Made by a program: the position numbers and the translations under genes
Shown: positions 39,488-49,472 of the stretch, one piece after another
Layout: each line of letters begins with the position of its first letter
Position numbering within the stretch: position 1 is the first letter of the stretch
NCBI RefSeq assembly: GCF_033597815.2
Contig: NZ_CP166245.1
Coordinates: 124,001-188,000, forward strand
DNA from: Staphylococcus sp. KG4-3
Lineage (GTDB): Bacteria; Bacillota; Bacilli; Staphylococcales; Staphylococcaceae
Reading direction: 5' to 3'
Length of the DNA: 64,000 nt
The notes under the pieces: model-generated
Database searches by the model: none
Seen by the model: only the letters and a program-made list of their open reading frames with translations
Told to the model about the DNA's origin: nothing

Positions 39488-41059
39488 ATGAATAAAAAAG
39501 ATTTAGTCGCTCCAGATACGTATAATATCGTTAGCGAAATCGAAAAATATACAGCTGATGAAAATAAAAAAGCTATTATTTTTGAAAATGCTGAGGGCGA
39601 AACACATTCAATCACATATAATCAATTGGTAAAAAATGCTAACCAAGTCGGCAATATGTTTTTAAAACATGGCTTACAAAAAGGTGACAAAGTACTTGTA
39701 ATGATGCCACGTTCTATTGAAACGTATGAAATTTATATAGCTGCTTTGAAATTGGGCATTGTAGTTATTCCAAGCTCTGAAATGTTACGTACAAAAGATT
39801 TACAATATAGAATTTCACATGGAGAGGTCAAAGCTATCGTAGTAACAGCTGATAGTATTGATGAATTTAAAGAAGTCAAAGAATACAACACATTAACGAA
39901 ATTTATTGTTGGCGGAGAGTATGATGATTGGTATACGGTCGATTCAGAATCAGCCAAAGAAGCAGATCAATTACAAATTGTCGACACATCTAAAGATGAT
40001 GTTGCCTTATTATCATACACATCTGGCACAACAGGTAATCCGAAGGCTGTGGTACATTCACATGGATGGGGTTATGCTCACATGCAAATGGCACCTAAAC
40101 ATTGGTTGAGTATCAAAGAAGACGATATTGCATGGGCTACTGCAGCGCCTGGTTGGCAAAAATGGGTATGGAGTCCATTTTTATCAATTATGGGGTCAGG
40201 AGCAACGGCATTTGTTTATAATGGTAAATTTAACGCTGAGAAATACTTAGAATTACTACAAAATTATAAAATTAATGTCCTTTGTTGTACGCCTACTGAA
40301 TATCGTTTAATGGCAAAACTCCCTAATTTAACGGACTATAACTTAGAAAACTTGCATAGTGCAGTCTCTGCAGGCGAACCTTTAAATAGAGAAGTTGTAG
40401 AAAAATTCCAAACTAATTTTAATCTAACAGTTAGAGACGGTTATGGACAAACGGAGAGCACTTTGCTAATTGGTTTCTTGAAAGATACAGAAAGCCGTCC
40501 AGGATCTATGGGTAAAGCAATTCCTGGTAGTCATGTTACTGTCATTAATGATGATGGTGAACTAGCAGAAATAGGTGAAGTAGGTAATATAGCAGTGCCG
40601 TTAGACTTACCGGCATTATTTAAAGGTTATTATAAAGACCCTGAACGTACTGCTGAACCCAGAATAGGAGATTATTATATCACGGGTGATTTAGCCAAAT
40701 TAGATGAGGATGGTTATTTCTGGTTTGAAGGACGTAAAGATGACATTATTATCAGTTCTGGGTATACAATTGGACCATTTGAAGTAGAAGACTCACTTAC
40801 AAAACATGAATATGTAAAAGAATGTGCTGTAGTTGCTAGCCCACATGAAATTAGAGGTAATATCGTTAAAGCCTTTGTTATCTTGCAAGAGGGTATATCA
40901 GCAACGGATGCTACAGTCAAAACACTTCAAGATTATGTGAAACAAGACGTTGCACCATACAAATATCCACGTGCTATAGAGTTTGTAGAAGACTTACCTA
41001 AAACAAACTCAGGTAAGATTAGACGTATTGAATTAAGAGAAGCAGAAAAGAATAAATAA
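39488..41059 (+). CDS. Acyl-CoA synthetase (AMP-forming, medium-chain/acetyl-CoA synthetase-like)
   Basis: 523 residues from ATG 39488, preceded by AAAGGAG. A start 60 bases upstream has no SD. ANL superfamily motifs: SYTSGTTGNPKAVVH (P-loop), YGQTES, YITGDLAKLDEDGYF, GRKDDIIISSGYTIGPFEVE and the C-terminal lysine in PKTNSGKIRR. It activates a carboxylic acid to its CoA thioester. It looks closest to the medium-chain (MACS) group. Preferred acid unknown. Confidence 0.88.
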   Translation: MNKKDLVAPDTYNIVSEIEKYTADENKKAIIFENAEGETHSITYNQLVKNANQVGNMFLKHGLQKGDKVLVMMPRSIETYEIYIAALKLGIVVIPSSEMLRTKDLQYRISHGEVKAIVVTADSIDEFKEVKEYNTLTKFIVGGEYDDWYTVDSESAKEADQLQIVDTSKDDVALLSYTSGTTGNPKAVVHSHGWGYAHMQMAPKHWLSIKEDDIAWATAAPGWQKWVWSPFLSIMGSGATAFVYNGKFNAEKYLELLQNYKINVLCCTPTEYRLMAKLPNLTDYNLENLHSAVSAGEPLNREVVEKFQTNFNLTVRDGYGQTESTLLIGFLKDTESRPGSMGKAIPGSHVTVINDDGELAEIGEVGNIAVPLDLPALFKGYYKDPERTAEPRIGDYYITGDLAKLDEDGYFWFEGRKDDIIISSGYTIGPFEVEDSLTKHEYVKECAVVASPHEIRGNIVKAFVILQEGISATDATVKTLQDYVKQDVAPYKYPRAIEFVEDLPKTNSGKIRRIELREAEKNK

Positions 41060-41181
41060 TTCAGTCATTAAACAAAATCGCTTGTCACTTTTATTAAAGG
41101 TTTTGTAGTTAATAATATTACAAGTTTCTTTTTCTGGCGTCATCATGTAGAAAATATAAATTTGTAAAAGGAGATTTTTAT

Positions 41182-41418
41182 TTGAGTATAAATAAAGATT
41201 TCAAAATTTATGAGATTATATTTATCATTATTGCAATTATTTTTATTGTCATTAATTGTTTAGGTCTTTTTGAAGTTATTTATTTTACAAATAATGCCCA
41301 GATTATCTTTCAAGCGATATTCTTAGTATCTATTGGTATAGCTTATATAAGAAAGTCTAAAGTGGTAGGAGTATTATTTATAATTGCTAGCATCTTATTT
41401 ATTACAAGTATTTTATGA
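41182..41418 (+). CDS. Small hydrophobic membrane protein
   Basis: 78 residues, with three hydrophobic segments. TTG start after AAAAGGAG, 122 bp downstream of the acyl-CoA synthetase and followed by a terminator. The family is not recognised. Confidence 0.6.
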   Translation: MSINKDFKIYEIIFIIIAIIFIVINCLGLFEVIYFTNNAQIIFQAIFLVSIGIAYIRKSKVVGVLFIIASILFITSIL

Positions 41419-41441
41419 TGATTTTAAAATTAAAATAATAC

Positions 41442-41487
41442 AAAAAAGGAACTCGAGACGTTTATTTACGCCTCGGGTTCCTTTTTG
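41442..41487. terminator. Terminator
   Basis: AAAAAGGAACTCGAGACG pairs with CGCCTCGGGTTCCTTTTT. Symmetric A/T flanks let it work in both directions. Confidence 0.85.
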
Positions 41488-41602
41488 TATAGGTACTATA
41501 GAGTTAGTAAGTCCGTATAGGACGCTAGTGTTAATTATTCATGCGTTACAGCTCAAATAACACTTGAAAATTTCTAATTTTAAAAGAGTATTGATTCAAT
41601 AA

Positions 41603-42214
41603 TTATTGGAATGAAGCACCAATTAATGCAAAGCCTACTAAGATAATTAAATAGACAATTGACCATATAATTGCTGACTTTTTAGAAAAACGATTTGTAG
41701 CTAGGAGCATTACGCCAAATACATAAGCGCCTATAAGTGTTTGTAAGTTGAATGCACTAAGAAAGCTGTTGCCTTTATCAAAAATATTGAGACTTGTTAT
41801 GACATAGTCCGTTGGTGACAAGCCTGCAATCCATTGAATTAAAATCACGATAAGTCCAATTACACTAGTGATAACTGTATAGCTTAATGTAGCTGAAAAA
41901 ATAGATTTAGCACTAGCATCAGATTTCATGATTTTTGAAATTAATAGGAAAATAACAAATGTAATACCGATGCCGATGATGCCACCAACAATGCCACCAA
42001 TGATTCCGGTGATTTGCCCTATAGCTTTCGTTTGTTCAAGCTCTTGTCCACTTAAACCAGTATCTTTAAACAATGTATCATAGTCAATTAAACTACTACT
42101 AATTATGGTAGATAGTATCACAACGACAATAGCAATAAGTAGTTTTAATGTCCATTTAGGATTAGTTCTTAAATTTGAAAAATGTTGAGCTAACGGTAAT
42201 TTAGATGTTTCCAT
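41603..42214 (-). CDS. Yip1-family-like integral membrane protein
   Basis: 203 residues from ATG 42214, which follows AGGAGG. The longer frame lacks an SD. Five hydrophobic segments follow a cytoplasmic N-terminus, with a Gly-rich membrane stretch (ITGIIGGIVGGIIGIGI). It resembles bacterial Yip1-domain (DUF1282/YIP1) proteins. Function is unknown. Confidence 0.65.
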   Translation of the reverse strand: METSKLPLAQHFSNLRTNPKWTLKLLIAIVVVILSTIISSSLIDYDTLFKDTGLSGQELEQTKAIGQITGIIGGIVGGIIGIGITFVIFLLISKIMKSDASAKSIFSATLSYTVITSVIGLIVILIQWIAGLSPTDYVITSLNIFDKGNSFLSAFNLQTLIGAYVFGVMLLATNRFSKKSAIIWSIVYLIILVGFALIGASFQ

Positions 42215-42698
42215 ATGTATATTGCCTCCTAAGTGTATCTTTTTAAAAAGCATAACACGTGCTACAATATATTAAAACAACTTAATAAAAATTAATCAAA
42301 TACAAATAAAAATTTTAATTATGATGTAAAATCAGTTTTTTGTTAACATTTTATTATTGGGTTTTAATTGCTAATTTATGATATTTCGTATATTTATTAT
42401 TGTGGGTAGTCTTTCAACATATTGAGTTAAAAAATACGAAGGGGTGCAAATTGATGTTATATTACTATAACACTAGATATATTGATTAATATAGTTGGTG
42501 GGATAGTAAAAGTGATTAAAAATATTGTGACTTAGTATGGTGCGAAAATAATTGTAATAGTATATATAATATAAGAACCCCAAAAGTTGAATTATAAGCT
42601 CAGCTTTTGGGGTTTATTACATTTAAATAGAAGTGTATTTAATTAGGGTTTCATTATTAATATTAATCAGTTGGTTATCGTACAGTTATTACTATTAT
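42215..42698. other. Gene-free region
   Basis: About 480 bp, A+T-rich. Only the terminator at 42576-42616 is readable. A micro-frame at 42454 with an SD (11 codons) is probably chance. Confidence 0.4.
42576..42616 (-). terminator. Terminator downstream of aldehyde dehydrogenase
   Basis: Minus strand AAACCCCAAAAGCTGA pairs with TCAACTTTTGGGGTT, followed by CTTATATTA. Probably also active on the plus strand (TTTATT). Confidence 0.7.
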
Positions 42699-44126
42699 TT
42701 ATTGAAAAAAGCCAGAAATTGATTTAACTTCTAAGAATTCTTCAATACCATAGTCTCCCCATTCTCTACCGATACCAGATTGTTTATAACCACCAAATGG
42801 CATATCAGCGCTTCTTGGGTATTCATTAATTTCAATAACGCCTGCTTCAAATGCAGTAGCTACTTTTTGTAAAGTGTCCATATCTGAACCATACACATAT
42901 GCAGCTAAACCATATTTTGTATCATTTGCGATTTTGATTGCTTCATCAACATCACTGTAAGTGATAATAGACATTACTGGTCCAAATATTTCTTCTTGAG
43001 CGATAGTCATATGATTATCTACGTTTGAGAAAATAGTTGGTTTAATGAAGTAGCCTGTTTCTAGTCCTTCAGGTTTACCCTCTCCACCTAATTCAATTGT
43101 TGCGCCTTCTTGTGCACCAATTTTAATAAATTCTTGGATTTGATTAAATTGTTTACTGTTAATGACTGGTCCCATCTGTACTGTTGCATCTTGTGGGTCG
43201 CCAACTTTGATTGCACTCATTTTTTCTTTTACTTTTTCAATAAATTCATCTTTGATTGATTCTGGAACAAGTGTTCTTGAGCCGGCAATACAAACTTGTC
43301 CTGAATTGCCAACTACTTTATGGACTGCTGCATCTGCAGCTTTGTCTAAATCAGCATCTTCTAAGATGACATAAGGTGATTTACCACCTAATTCAAGTGA
43401 TACTTTTTTGAAATCTTTACTAGCTTTTTCCATGATTTTACTACCAGTATTACCAGAACCAGTGAAAGATACCATTCTAATCTTTTCATTTTCAGAGATT
43501 GGATTACCTACACCAAGGCCATCGCCATTTACTAAGTTGAAGACGCCTTTTGGCACGCCTACTTTGTCAAAAATTTCTGCTAAGATAATTGCAGCAAATG
43601 GTGTTTCTTCTGATGGTTTTAAGACTACACTGCTACCTGCTGCAAATGCACCTGCTAATTTCAAGGCAGTTTGATTTGTAGGGAAGTTCCAAGGTGTAAT
43701 TAACCCTGCTACACCGATTGCTTCTTTTATAACGATATTGTTGCCTCTACGCTCTCTAAAATTAAAGTTATCTAAAGCATCTCTTGCTGCTTTAAAATGT
43801 GATAATCCCATTTCATAGTGGACATTTTCAGATGCTGTAACTGGTGTACCAAGTTCTAAAGTCATCGCTTTGATTAGATCTTCTTTACGATTTTCATATT
43901 CTTTAACGATATCGTTAAGTAAGTTTTGACGGTATTCTACTGAAGTATTACGGAATTCTAAATAAACGCTATCTGCAGCGTTAACCGCATCTTCAACGTC
44001 TTGAGCATTACCTTTAGCAATTTTACCAAAAGCTTCTTCTGTTGCTGGATTAATAACATCCATTGTTTCGTTGCTGTGACTCTCTACCCATTCACCGTTG
44101 ATATATTGTTTTGTTTGATTGAACAT
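42699..44126 (-). CDS. Aldehyde dehydrogenase family protein
   Basis: 475 residues. NAD-binding [25 protein letters not shown], catalytic Glu in [11 protein letters not shown], catalytic Cys in [11 protein letters not shown] and the late [11 protein letters not shown]. It oxidises an aldehyde to the acid. SD GAGGAG upstream. A divergent TetR regulator is not adjacent in operon form but lies upstream on the same strand, so it may regulate this gene. Confidence 0.92.
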   Translation of the reverse strand: MFNQTKQYINGEWVESHSNETMDVINPATEEAFGKIAKGNAQDVEDAVNAADSVYLEFRNTSVEYRQNLLNDIVKEYENRKEDLIKAMTLELGTPVTASENVHYEMGLSHFKAARDALDNFNFRERRGNNIVIKEAIGVAGLITPWNFPTNQTALKLAGAFAAGSSVVLKPSEETPFAAIILAEIFDKVGVPKGVFNLVNGDGLGVGNPISENEKIRMVSFTGSGNTGSKIMEKASKDFKKVSLELGGKSPYVILEDADLDKAADAAVHKVVGNSGQVCIAGSRTLVPESIKDEFIEKVKEKMSAIKVGDPQDATVQMGPVINSKQFNQIQEFIKIGAQEGATIELGGEGKPEGLETGYFIKPTIFSNVDNHMTIAQEEIFGPVMSIITYSDVDEAIKIANDTKYGLAAYVYGSDMDTLQKVATAFEAGVIEINEYPRSADMPFGGYKQSGIGREWGDYGIEEFLEVKSISGFFQ

Positions 44127-44291
44127 ATTTACACTCCTCTTAGTCTTTTATATTCATAGTCCAGTTCTTGTGAAGTGAATTTCAAACTGACATTAGGTGA
44201 TAATACTACCGTTTTAATCGGGTTTCAATATTTTTGCTTAAATACTTAGAAAATATTTTACCGTTATTATTATTTGAAATTTCAATAAATT

Positions 44292-44876
44292 TTATTTTTC
44301 TAAAACACTTATTGGACCATTTGAATTTATAAAAATCATGCTATGTGTTAAATCAATAGGTGACATTTCAAAATCAGAAAGTACCCACTCATAGATGATG
44401 CCAGTATAAGCTGAAGCGATATAAGTACATAAGAATTGATCATCAATTTCTAAATTGTGGTTATTAACAATAGTATTGCTTAAAAAGTTAATATAGTTTT
44501 CTTTAAAATAGTTATACATGTCTAAATTGAATCTAGTGTCATTCAGTATTAAAGTTTTGAATAAATAACGATGATGAATAATATAATGAAAAACTTGGTT
44601 TGCTAAGTACAATTGAGCATCTAAAATATTTTGATGCTTATTAAAGAAGACATAAGGATTACCAAATAATTCGTTGAGCGTTTGTGTTTTAATGTTGTTG
44701 TATAACATATCAATATTTTTATAGTATTTATAGAATGTGGCACGTGTGATATTAGCCTCGTGGCATATATCAGATACTGTAATATCAGTTAAATCGCGTT
44801 TTTCTAGTAATGACAACGCCGAAGCTGTAATGCTTTTTTTGGTTTTATTTCGTTTATTTGTATAAATAAAAAACAC
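44292..44876 (-). CDS. TetR/AcrR family transcription regulator
   Basis: 194 residues. N-terminal TetR helix-turn-helix DITVSDICHEANITRATFYKYYKN, C-terminal helical ligand domain of the TetR_C_7/YhgD-like type. The start is uncertain: the AAGGAG is too close to the GTG at 44876, and an ATT nine bases downstream has better spacing (see findings). It lies divergent to the CoA-transferase gene and upstream of aldehyde dehydrogenase, so either may be its target. Confidence 0.82.
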   Translation of the reverse strand: MFFIYTNKRNKTKKSITASALSLLEKRDLTDITVSDICHEANITRATFYKYYKNIDMLYNNIKTQTLNELFGNPYVFFNKHQNILDAQLYLANQVFHYIIHHRYLFKTLILNDTRFNLDMYNYFKENYINFLSNTIVNNHNLEIDDQFLCTYIASAYTGIIYEWVLSDFEMSPIDLTHSMIFINSNGPISVLEK

Positions 44877-44991
44877 TCCTTAAAAATAAACAATTATAAA
44901 TAAAGTGTATATTTTTGAACTTTCGCTTACTTTAATGAGTATAACGAAATAACTATAATGAAATAAAGCTATTGAGAAAGAAGGAAAAGAA

Positions 44992-46485
44992 ATGCTAAAT
45001 GAAGATTTAAAAACAGTGTTGCTACACAATTATCGGCATCGTATAAATAAAGACGATGATTTTGATATTAATTCTGAGTTAGAGAAATTGTTGAATGATA
45101 TTGGCTATTCAACTGCGGATGCTGGTGGGGAAGTTACATTCTATGGTAAGGATCCAATACAACCTAGTACACTAAGAATTGCTTCATTAGCAGGTATAGG
45201 CTTAGCCGCCAAATCCGTTTCGCTTGCTTCCTTATGGCAAAACAGGGGAGGTAATGGACAGGATATTTATGTAGATATAAGAAAGGCATTGAAACGTTTA
45301 TCTCCTTTTTATGAAAGAAAATGGGAAACATTAAATGGCTTTCCTGCTAAACAGCAATATTTTCCAAATAATCCAACACGGTTTAGTTTTTATCAAACAA
45401 AAGATAATCGATGGGTGATGCCATTAAATCCTTATCCAAGTTCACATAGACATACGCTTGAACTCATCAAAGCATTACCAAACAAACAGTCTGTCGCTCA
45501 TGCGATTAAACAGTGGGACGCCAAAGATTTGGAAGAAGCTGCTGCAGAAAAAGGTGTCGTCATGCCTATGATAAGAACATTGCCTGAATTTATGCAAGAA
45601 GAACAGTTTGAATATATCGCTAAAGAACCACTTGTTACGATAGAGAAAATTGGTGAGTCAGAACCCGAGAGTTTCAGTGAAAACCCTCAACAACCATTGG
45701 ATGGCATCCGTGCGTTAGGCATGGGACATGTAATTGCTGGGGCTGGTTTAGGAAGAGGCTTAGCTTTACATGGTGCAGACGTGTTAAATGTTTGGAGACC
45801 TTCTGAGCTAGAAGAGGAAACGTTATTATTAACTTCACATATCGGCATGAGATCAACCTATTTAGATATCGATCATTCAACTGAACATCAACAAAAATTT
45901 AATGACCTATTAAAATCAGCAGATATCTTTTTCATGAATAAAAGATATGGTTTCATGCAAGAGAGACATTTAACACCTCATGAACTTGCCGAAAAAAGAC
46001 CTGGAATTATTCATTGTTCTGTTAATTGTTATGGTGATCAAGGGCCTTGGTCAGATAGAAATGGATTCGATCAAACTGCAGGAAGCGCTACGGGTGTTAT
46101 GGCATTAGAGGGTACAGTAGACCAACCTAAGTTACCACCAATCGTGGTTGTGAATGATTATGTCATATCATGGTTGTTAGAAACTGGAGCAATTAAAGCG
46201 TTAGAAAGAAGAGCAAAAGAAGGCGGCAGTTATAGAGTTCAGGTTAATTTGAGTCGCGTTTCACTCTATTTAATGTCATTAGGTATTTTTGAAAAAGCAT
46301 ATGTAAATGATGTTTTTAATACGACAGATATGCATGCAATTGTCGCTCCTGATCAATTTGAATCTGAGACACCACTCGGACATTATATCGGCGTGACTGA
46401 CCAAGTTACAATGTCAGAAACACCTGGTCATTACAATACTACGTTAATTCCTAGAGGATCTAGTAAACCAGAGTGGTTATCGTAA
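44992..46485 (+). CDS. CoA-transferase family III (CaiB/BaiF) protein
   Basis: 497 residues, longer than the usual 380-430. The recognisable CaiB/BaiF part includes GRGLALHGADVLNVWRPS, RPGIIHCSVNCYGDQGPW and NGFDQTAGSATGVM, where the Asp matches the catalytic aspartate of formyl-CoA transferase. The first 200 residues are poorly conserved. It moves CoA between carboxylic acids or racemises acyl-CoAs. Divergent from the tetR gene, 115 bp apart. SD AAGGAAAAG. Confidence 0.8.
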   Translation: MLNEDLKTVLLHNYRHRINKDDDFDINSELEKLLNDIGYSTADAGGEVTFYGKDPIQPSTLRIASLAGIGLAAKSVSLASLWQNRGGNGQDIYVDIRKALKRLSPFYERKWETLNGFPAKQQYFPNNPTRFSFYQTKDNRWVMPLNPYPSSHRHTLELIKALPNKQSVAHAIKQWDAKDLEEAAAEKGVVMPMIRTLPEFMQEEQFEYIAKEPLVTIEKIGESEPESFSENPQQPLDGIRALGMGHVIAGAGLGRGLALHGADVLNVWRPSELEEETLLLTSHIGMRSTYLDIDHSTEHQQKFNDLLKSADIFFMNKRYGFMQERHLTPHELAEKRPGIIHCSVNCYGDQGPWSDRNGFDQTAGSATGVMALEGTVDQPKLPPIVVVNDYVISWLLETGAIKALERRAKEGGSYRVQVNLSRVSLYLMSLGIFEKAYVNDVFNTTDMHAIVAPDQFESETPLGHYIGVTDQVTMSETPGHYNTTLIPRGSSKPEWLS

Positions 46486-46574
46486 GATTTAAAGTATAGA
46501 TAATTTCTATGCGGATTGTAGTTAGTTTGATAACTAGGATTGTGTTTAACAATGATATAAGAACAAGAATAAAG

Positions 46575-46616
46575 CAGATGAAGTGTTCATAGGTTGAACG
46601 TTTCATCTGTTTTTTA
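46575..46616 (+). terminator. Terminator after CoA-transferase gene
   Basis: CAGATGAA..GTTCA pairs with TGAAC..TTCATCTG, followed by seven T. Confidence 0.85.
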
Positions 46617-46625
46617 TACTCTTAT

Positions 46626-48113
46626 TTATTCAGACAGTCGCTTATGTTTTAAATCCATCCATATTAATAAGATGATGGTGAATGCTAATGACAAAATACT
46701 TATAATAATAATGAGTGAAAAGGCATTGTCATATGCTGCTTTGCCAGCCTCGATAAGTTCTTTGCTAACAGATAAAGGAAGTTGTTCTGCTTGAATCAAT
46801 GTCTCATCTAAACTGCCTTTTGCCTTAGATAAATCAACAGAATTACTATTAAAATTAAAGAATAAACTGTAAAAAACAGAGAATAATCCACCTAAAATAG
46901 CGATGCCTAATGATCCACCAAATTCAAATGACACTTCTTCAATGGAAGCGGCCATACCTGAATTCTTATCATCAGCATTTGACATAATAGCGTTAGATGC
47001 TAGCGTCATTGCTCCCCCTAAACCAAGACCAATTATGATTAAAGTAACAATTTGTATGGCTAAATGTGCATGTAAAACCCAATAAAATGCTGATATGCCA
47101 ATAAAGGCCAGTAGTAATGTTACCCATTGTAGTTTTAATGTACCAAATTTAGTTAAAATGATACCAATTAAAATTGCCCCTACCAGTGAAGCTAAGGCCA
47201 TCATCATTATTGTTAACCCAGCATTTAATGGTGTTAAGCCTAAAACAAGTTGTAGTCTTTGAGAAAGAATATATTCAAATCCCATCAATATAAATGAAGT
47301 TGTAATAGCAACGATAGTACCGCCTGTAAAGTATGGATTTTTAAAGATTGCTAAATTGATTAATGGAAATTTTAATCTGTTTTGTCTTCTAATGAACATA
47401 ATTATAGCGATGAACCCAATAGCGAAAGCACCGAATAATACTACAAAATTATTTTCTGGTTTAGCTAATTCTTTGATTGCAAATACCACTGTAATCAGTC
47501 CTACCATGATTTGGAATGAGCTTATAAAATCCCATGTACCATCTTTATTTGTAGGATATTGAGGTATTAAAATATAAGAAATAATTATGACGATAATCAC
47601 AACAGGTATATTGATAATAAATACAGATGGCCATGAAAATTTCTCTAATAATAGGCCGCCTATTACAGGACCTAAGCCCGCACCAGCTGCGGTAATTGCC
47701 GACCAAATACCAAGTGCTAATGCACGTTCTTGGTAATCTTTGAACGTTAATTTTATAATGGATAGTGTTGAAGGCATCATTGTAGCAGCGCCTATAGCTA
47801 ATAACACTCTAGCCAATATTAATATAGTTGGTGTCGTGGCACTTGCTGCTAGTAATGAAGCGCCACCAAAAATAGCCAAACCAAGTAAAAACATTTTCTT
47901 ATAGCCTACATAATCTCCCAATGTACCAAGACCAGGCAGTAACCCCGCAACTACTAAAGCATAGGCATTAACAATCCATAATTTTTGTGTAGCAGTCGCT
48001 TCTAAATCATGTGTTAGCAATGGTAGAGCAGTATATAAAACTGTCATATCAATGACGATTAAAAATAATGCACTAGAGACTAAACATAAGATTGTCCACT
48101 TTTTAATATTCAT
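46626..48113 (-). CDS. DHA2 family MFS efflux transporter (QacA-like)
   Basis: 495 residues from ATG 48113, with AGGTG at good spacing. A GTG nine bases upstream overlaps the SD. Fourteen predicted helices. Motif DMTVLYTALPLL in TM1 and the loop GDYVGYKKMFL are QacA/Smr-type DHA2 features. It is transcribed from the MerR-controlled promoter at 48141-48171, just downstream of the merR gene. Confidence 0.9.
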   Translation of the reverse strand: MNIKKWTILCLVSSALFLIVIDMTVLYTALPLLTHDLEATATQKLWIVNAYALVVAGLLPGLGTLGDYVGYKKMFLLGLAIFGGASLLAASATTPTILILARVLLAIGAATMMPSTLSIIKLTFKDYQERALALGIWSAITAAGAGLGPVIGGLLLEKFSWPSVFIINIPVVIIVIIISYILIPQYPTNKDGTWDFISSFQIMVGLITVVFAIKELAKPENNFVVLFGAFAIGFIAIIMFIRRQNRLKFPLINLAIFKNPYFTGGTIVAITTSFILMGFEYILSQRLQLVLGLTPLNAGLTIMMMALASLVGAILIGIILTKFGTLKLQWVTLLLAFIGISAFYWVLHAHLAIQIVTLIIIGLGLGGAMTLASNAIMSNADDKNSGMAASIEEVSFEFGGSLGIAILGGLFSVFYSLFFNFNSNSVDLSKAKGSLDETLIQAEQLPLSVSKELIEAGKAAYDNAFSLIIIISILSLAFTIILLIWMDLKHKRLSE

Positions 48114-48140
48114 AACAGTCACCTACTTTCCATATATAAA

Positions 48141-48171
48141 AATATAAACTATATGGTAACCATATAGTCAA
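48141..48171 (-). promoter_or_regulatory. MerR-type promoter/operator of the DHA2 pump
   Basis: Minus strand: -35 TTGACT (48166-48171), 19-bp spacer, -10 TATATT (48141-48146). The spacer is filled by a perfect palindrome, half-sites ACTATATGGT and ACCATATAGT around one base (48148-48168). A 19-bp spacer with a central dyad is the hallmark of promoters twisted into activity by MerR proteins. Confidence 0.85.
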
Positions 48172-48209
48172 GAATGGTTTTGTAAGTTTTTATAAAAAAA
48201 TAGAAGATG

Positions 48210-49031
48210 TTAAATTTTTTCGACTGCTATAGAAATTTTTGTGACGTATTTATCGGGGCCATTAGTACTGATTTCATCAACAACATATTCTTCAAAGCTG
48301 TCACCAATCATTTTAAATCGATTGCTTATTAAATAATCTTTAATTTTTTTATGTGTTTTGTATAACGTTTCATCAGGACCTTCATGGTAGGCAATAATGT
48401 ATTGTCCTTCCTCCCTAGTAAAATGTGGTTCTTCTATATTTTGTTTTACTTGAATATAAAAATTTGAGAACTCAGTATATTTATCGTTTTGAATATTATT
48501 TTTATCAATGATTGCACCAATAGGATAACCAGAGTCTAGATGATTATGCTTTATAAAATTAATAAAAGACATGAGTTTATGCGATGAAGATTTAAGTGTT
48601 ACGTCGCCGATAGTATCACTTAACAAATAATATTGTTTTGGTAACGTTATAATATCTATAGTAGAAAAGTCGGCTTTGTAAGACTCATATAAATAACTCT
48701 TTTTATTTTGTATGGTTAGTTTTTGTTGTTTTAATTGTTGGATTTTCAAATCTATTTCTTTTTCTTTGTCAGTTAATAAATTAATTGTTTTAGGTAGTGA
48801 TCGGATATCTAAAAATTCCTTTATTTCAGTAAGCGATAAACCAAGACCCTTCAATATATCAATCACACTAAATATTTCTAATTGTTTTAAAGTGTAAAAT
48901 CGATAGCCTTTGTCATTTCTGTACTGAGGCTTTAAAATACCAATTTCATCATAATGGAAAAGTGTTTGCTTTTTTACACTACATAATTCAGCGAATTCTC
49001 CCGTCGTAAATAAAGTTTCAGCTAAACTCAT
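48210..49031 (-). CDS. MerR family multidrug-sensing transcription activator
   Basis: 273 residues from ATG 49031, with AGGAGG. MerR N-terminal winged helix (LFTTGEFAELCSVKKQTLFHYDEIGILKP; KGYRFYTLKQL), then a dimerisation coiled coil and a C-terminal GyrI-like effector domain. Same architecture as BmrR/BltR. It lies just upstream of a DHA2 pump whose promoter shows the MerR spacing, so it most likely activates that pump on drug binding. Confidence 0.9.
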   Translation of the reverse strand: MSLAETLFTTGEFAELCSVKKQTLFHYDEIGILKPQYRNDKGYRFYTLKQLEIFSVIDILKGLGLSLTEIKEFLDIRSLPKTINLLTDKEKEIDLKIQQLKQQKLTIQNKKSYLYESYKADFSTIDIITLPKQYYLLSDTIGDVTLKSSSHKLMSFINFIKHNHLDSGYPIGAIIDKNNIQNDKYTEFSNFYIQVKQNIEEPHFTREEGQYIIAYHEGPDETLYKTHKKIKDYLISNRFKMIGDSFEEYVVDEISTNGPDKYVTKISIAVEKI

Positions 49032-49119
49032 GGTTACCTCCTGTGTGATAATAATATGTAAATTACTATAATTATCATTCAGCAATAAAAAACATTCAAA
49101 TATTTAGTGCAAAAAGATT

Positions 49120-49295
49120 GTCCTATTACCTTAGTAAATAAAGAGGTTAATTTACGCTCGCTACAACTACTAGCTTTAAAAGCTACAAATTCAATATTCG
49201 TGGGAGATTATCTTGTTACAGGTGGTCAGCCGAATAAATTAAATTATAAAATGATAGAAGATTTAGGCTTTAAAATTGGTTTTGGTAACCATTGA
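49120..49295 (+). pseudogene. bioB remnant (C-terminal fragment of biotin synthase)
   Basis: The frame encodes [19 protein letters not shown] and on to DLGFKI, matching the last part of the intact BioB at 61925-62914 in about 40 of 45 residues by eye. The radical-SAM part is absent, and no start or SD precedes it. Many differences from the intact copy are synonymous, so it diverged while functional and was truncated later. Confidence 0.9.
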
Positions 49296-49362
49296 TTACC
49301 AATAAAGTAGCACATAGTATAAAAATTTTTAATGCAGTTTGATTTAACTCATACCATAATAA

Positions 49363-49405
49363 AGGGAACAAGAGAAACTAGTAATAAGTTTATCTTTTGT
49401 TCCCT
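49363..49405 (-). terminator. Terminator downstream of yfcC-like gene
   Basis: Minus strand AGGGAACAAAAGA pairs with TCTCTTGTTCCCT, followed by TTATTATGG. Weak T-run. Confidence 0.5.
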
Positions 49406-49472
49406 CAAAATTAAACATTGTCACAAAAAGACATATAGATTGTTAAGATCTTACTATCTTATAAAAAACTCT

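Noticed and set aside
42454-42489. Micro-frame of 11 codons with an SD-like AAGGGGTG
   Set aside because: Too short and without a promoter or terminator of its own. Chance is likely in A+T-rich DNA.
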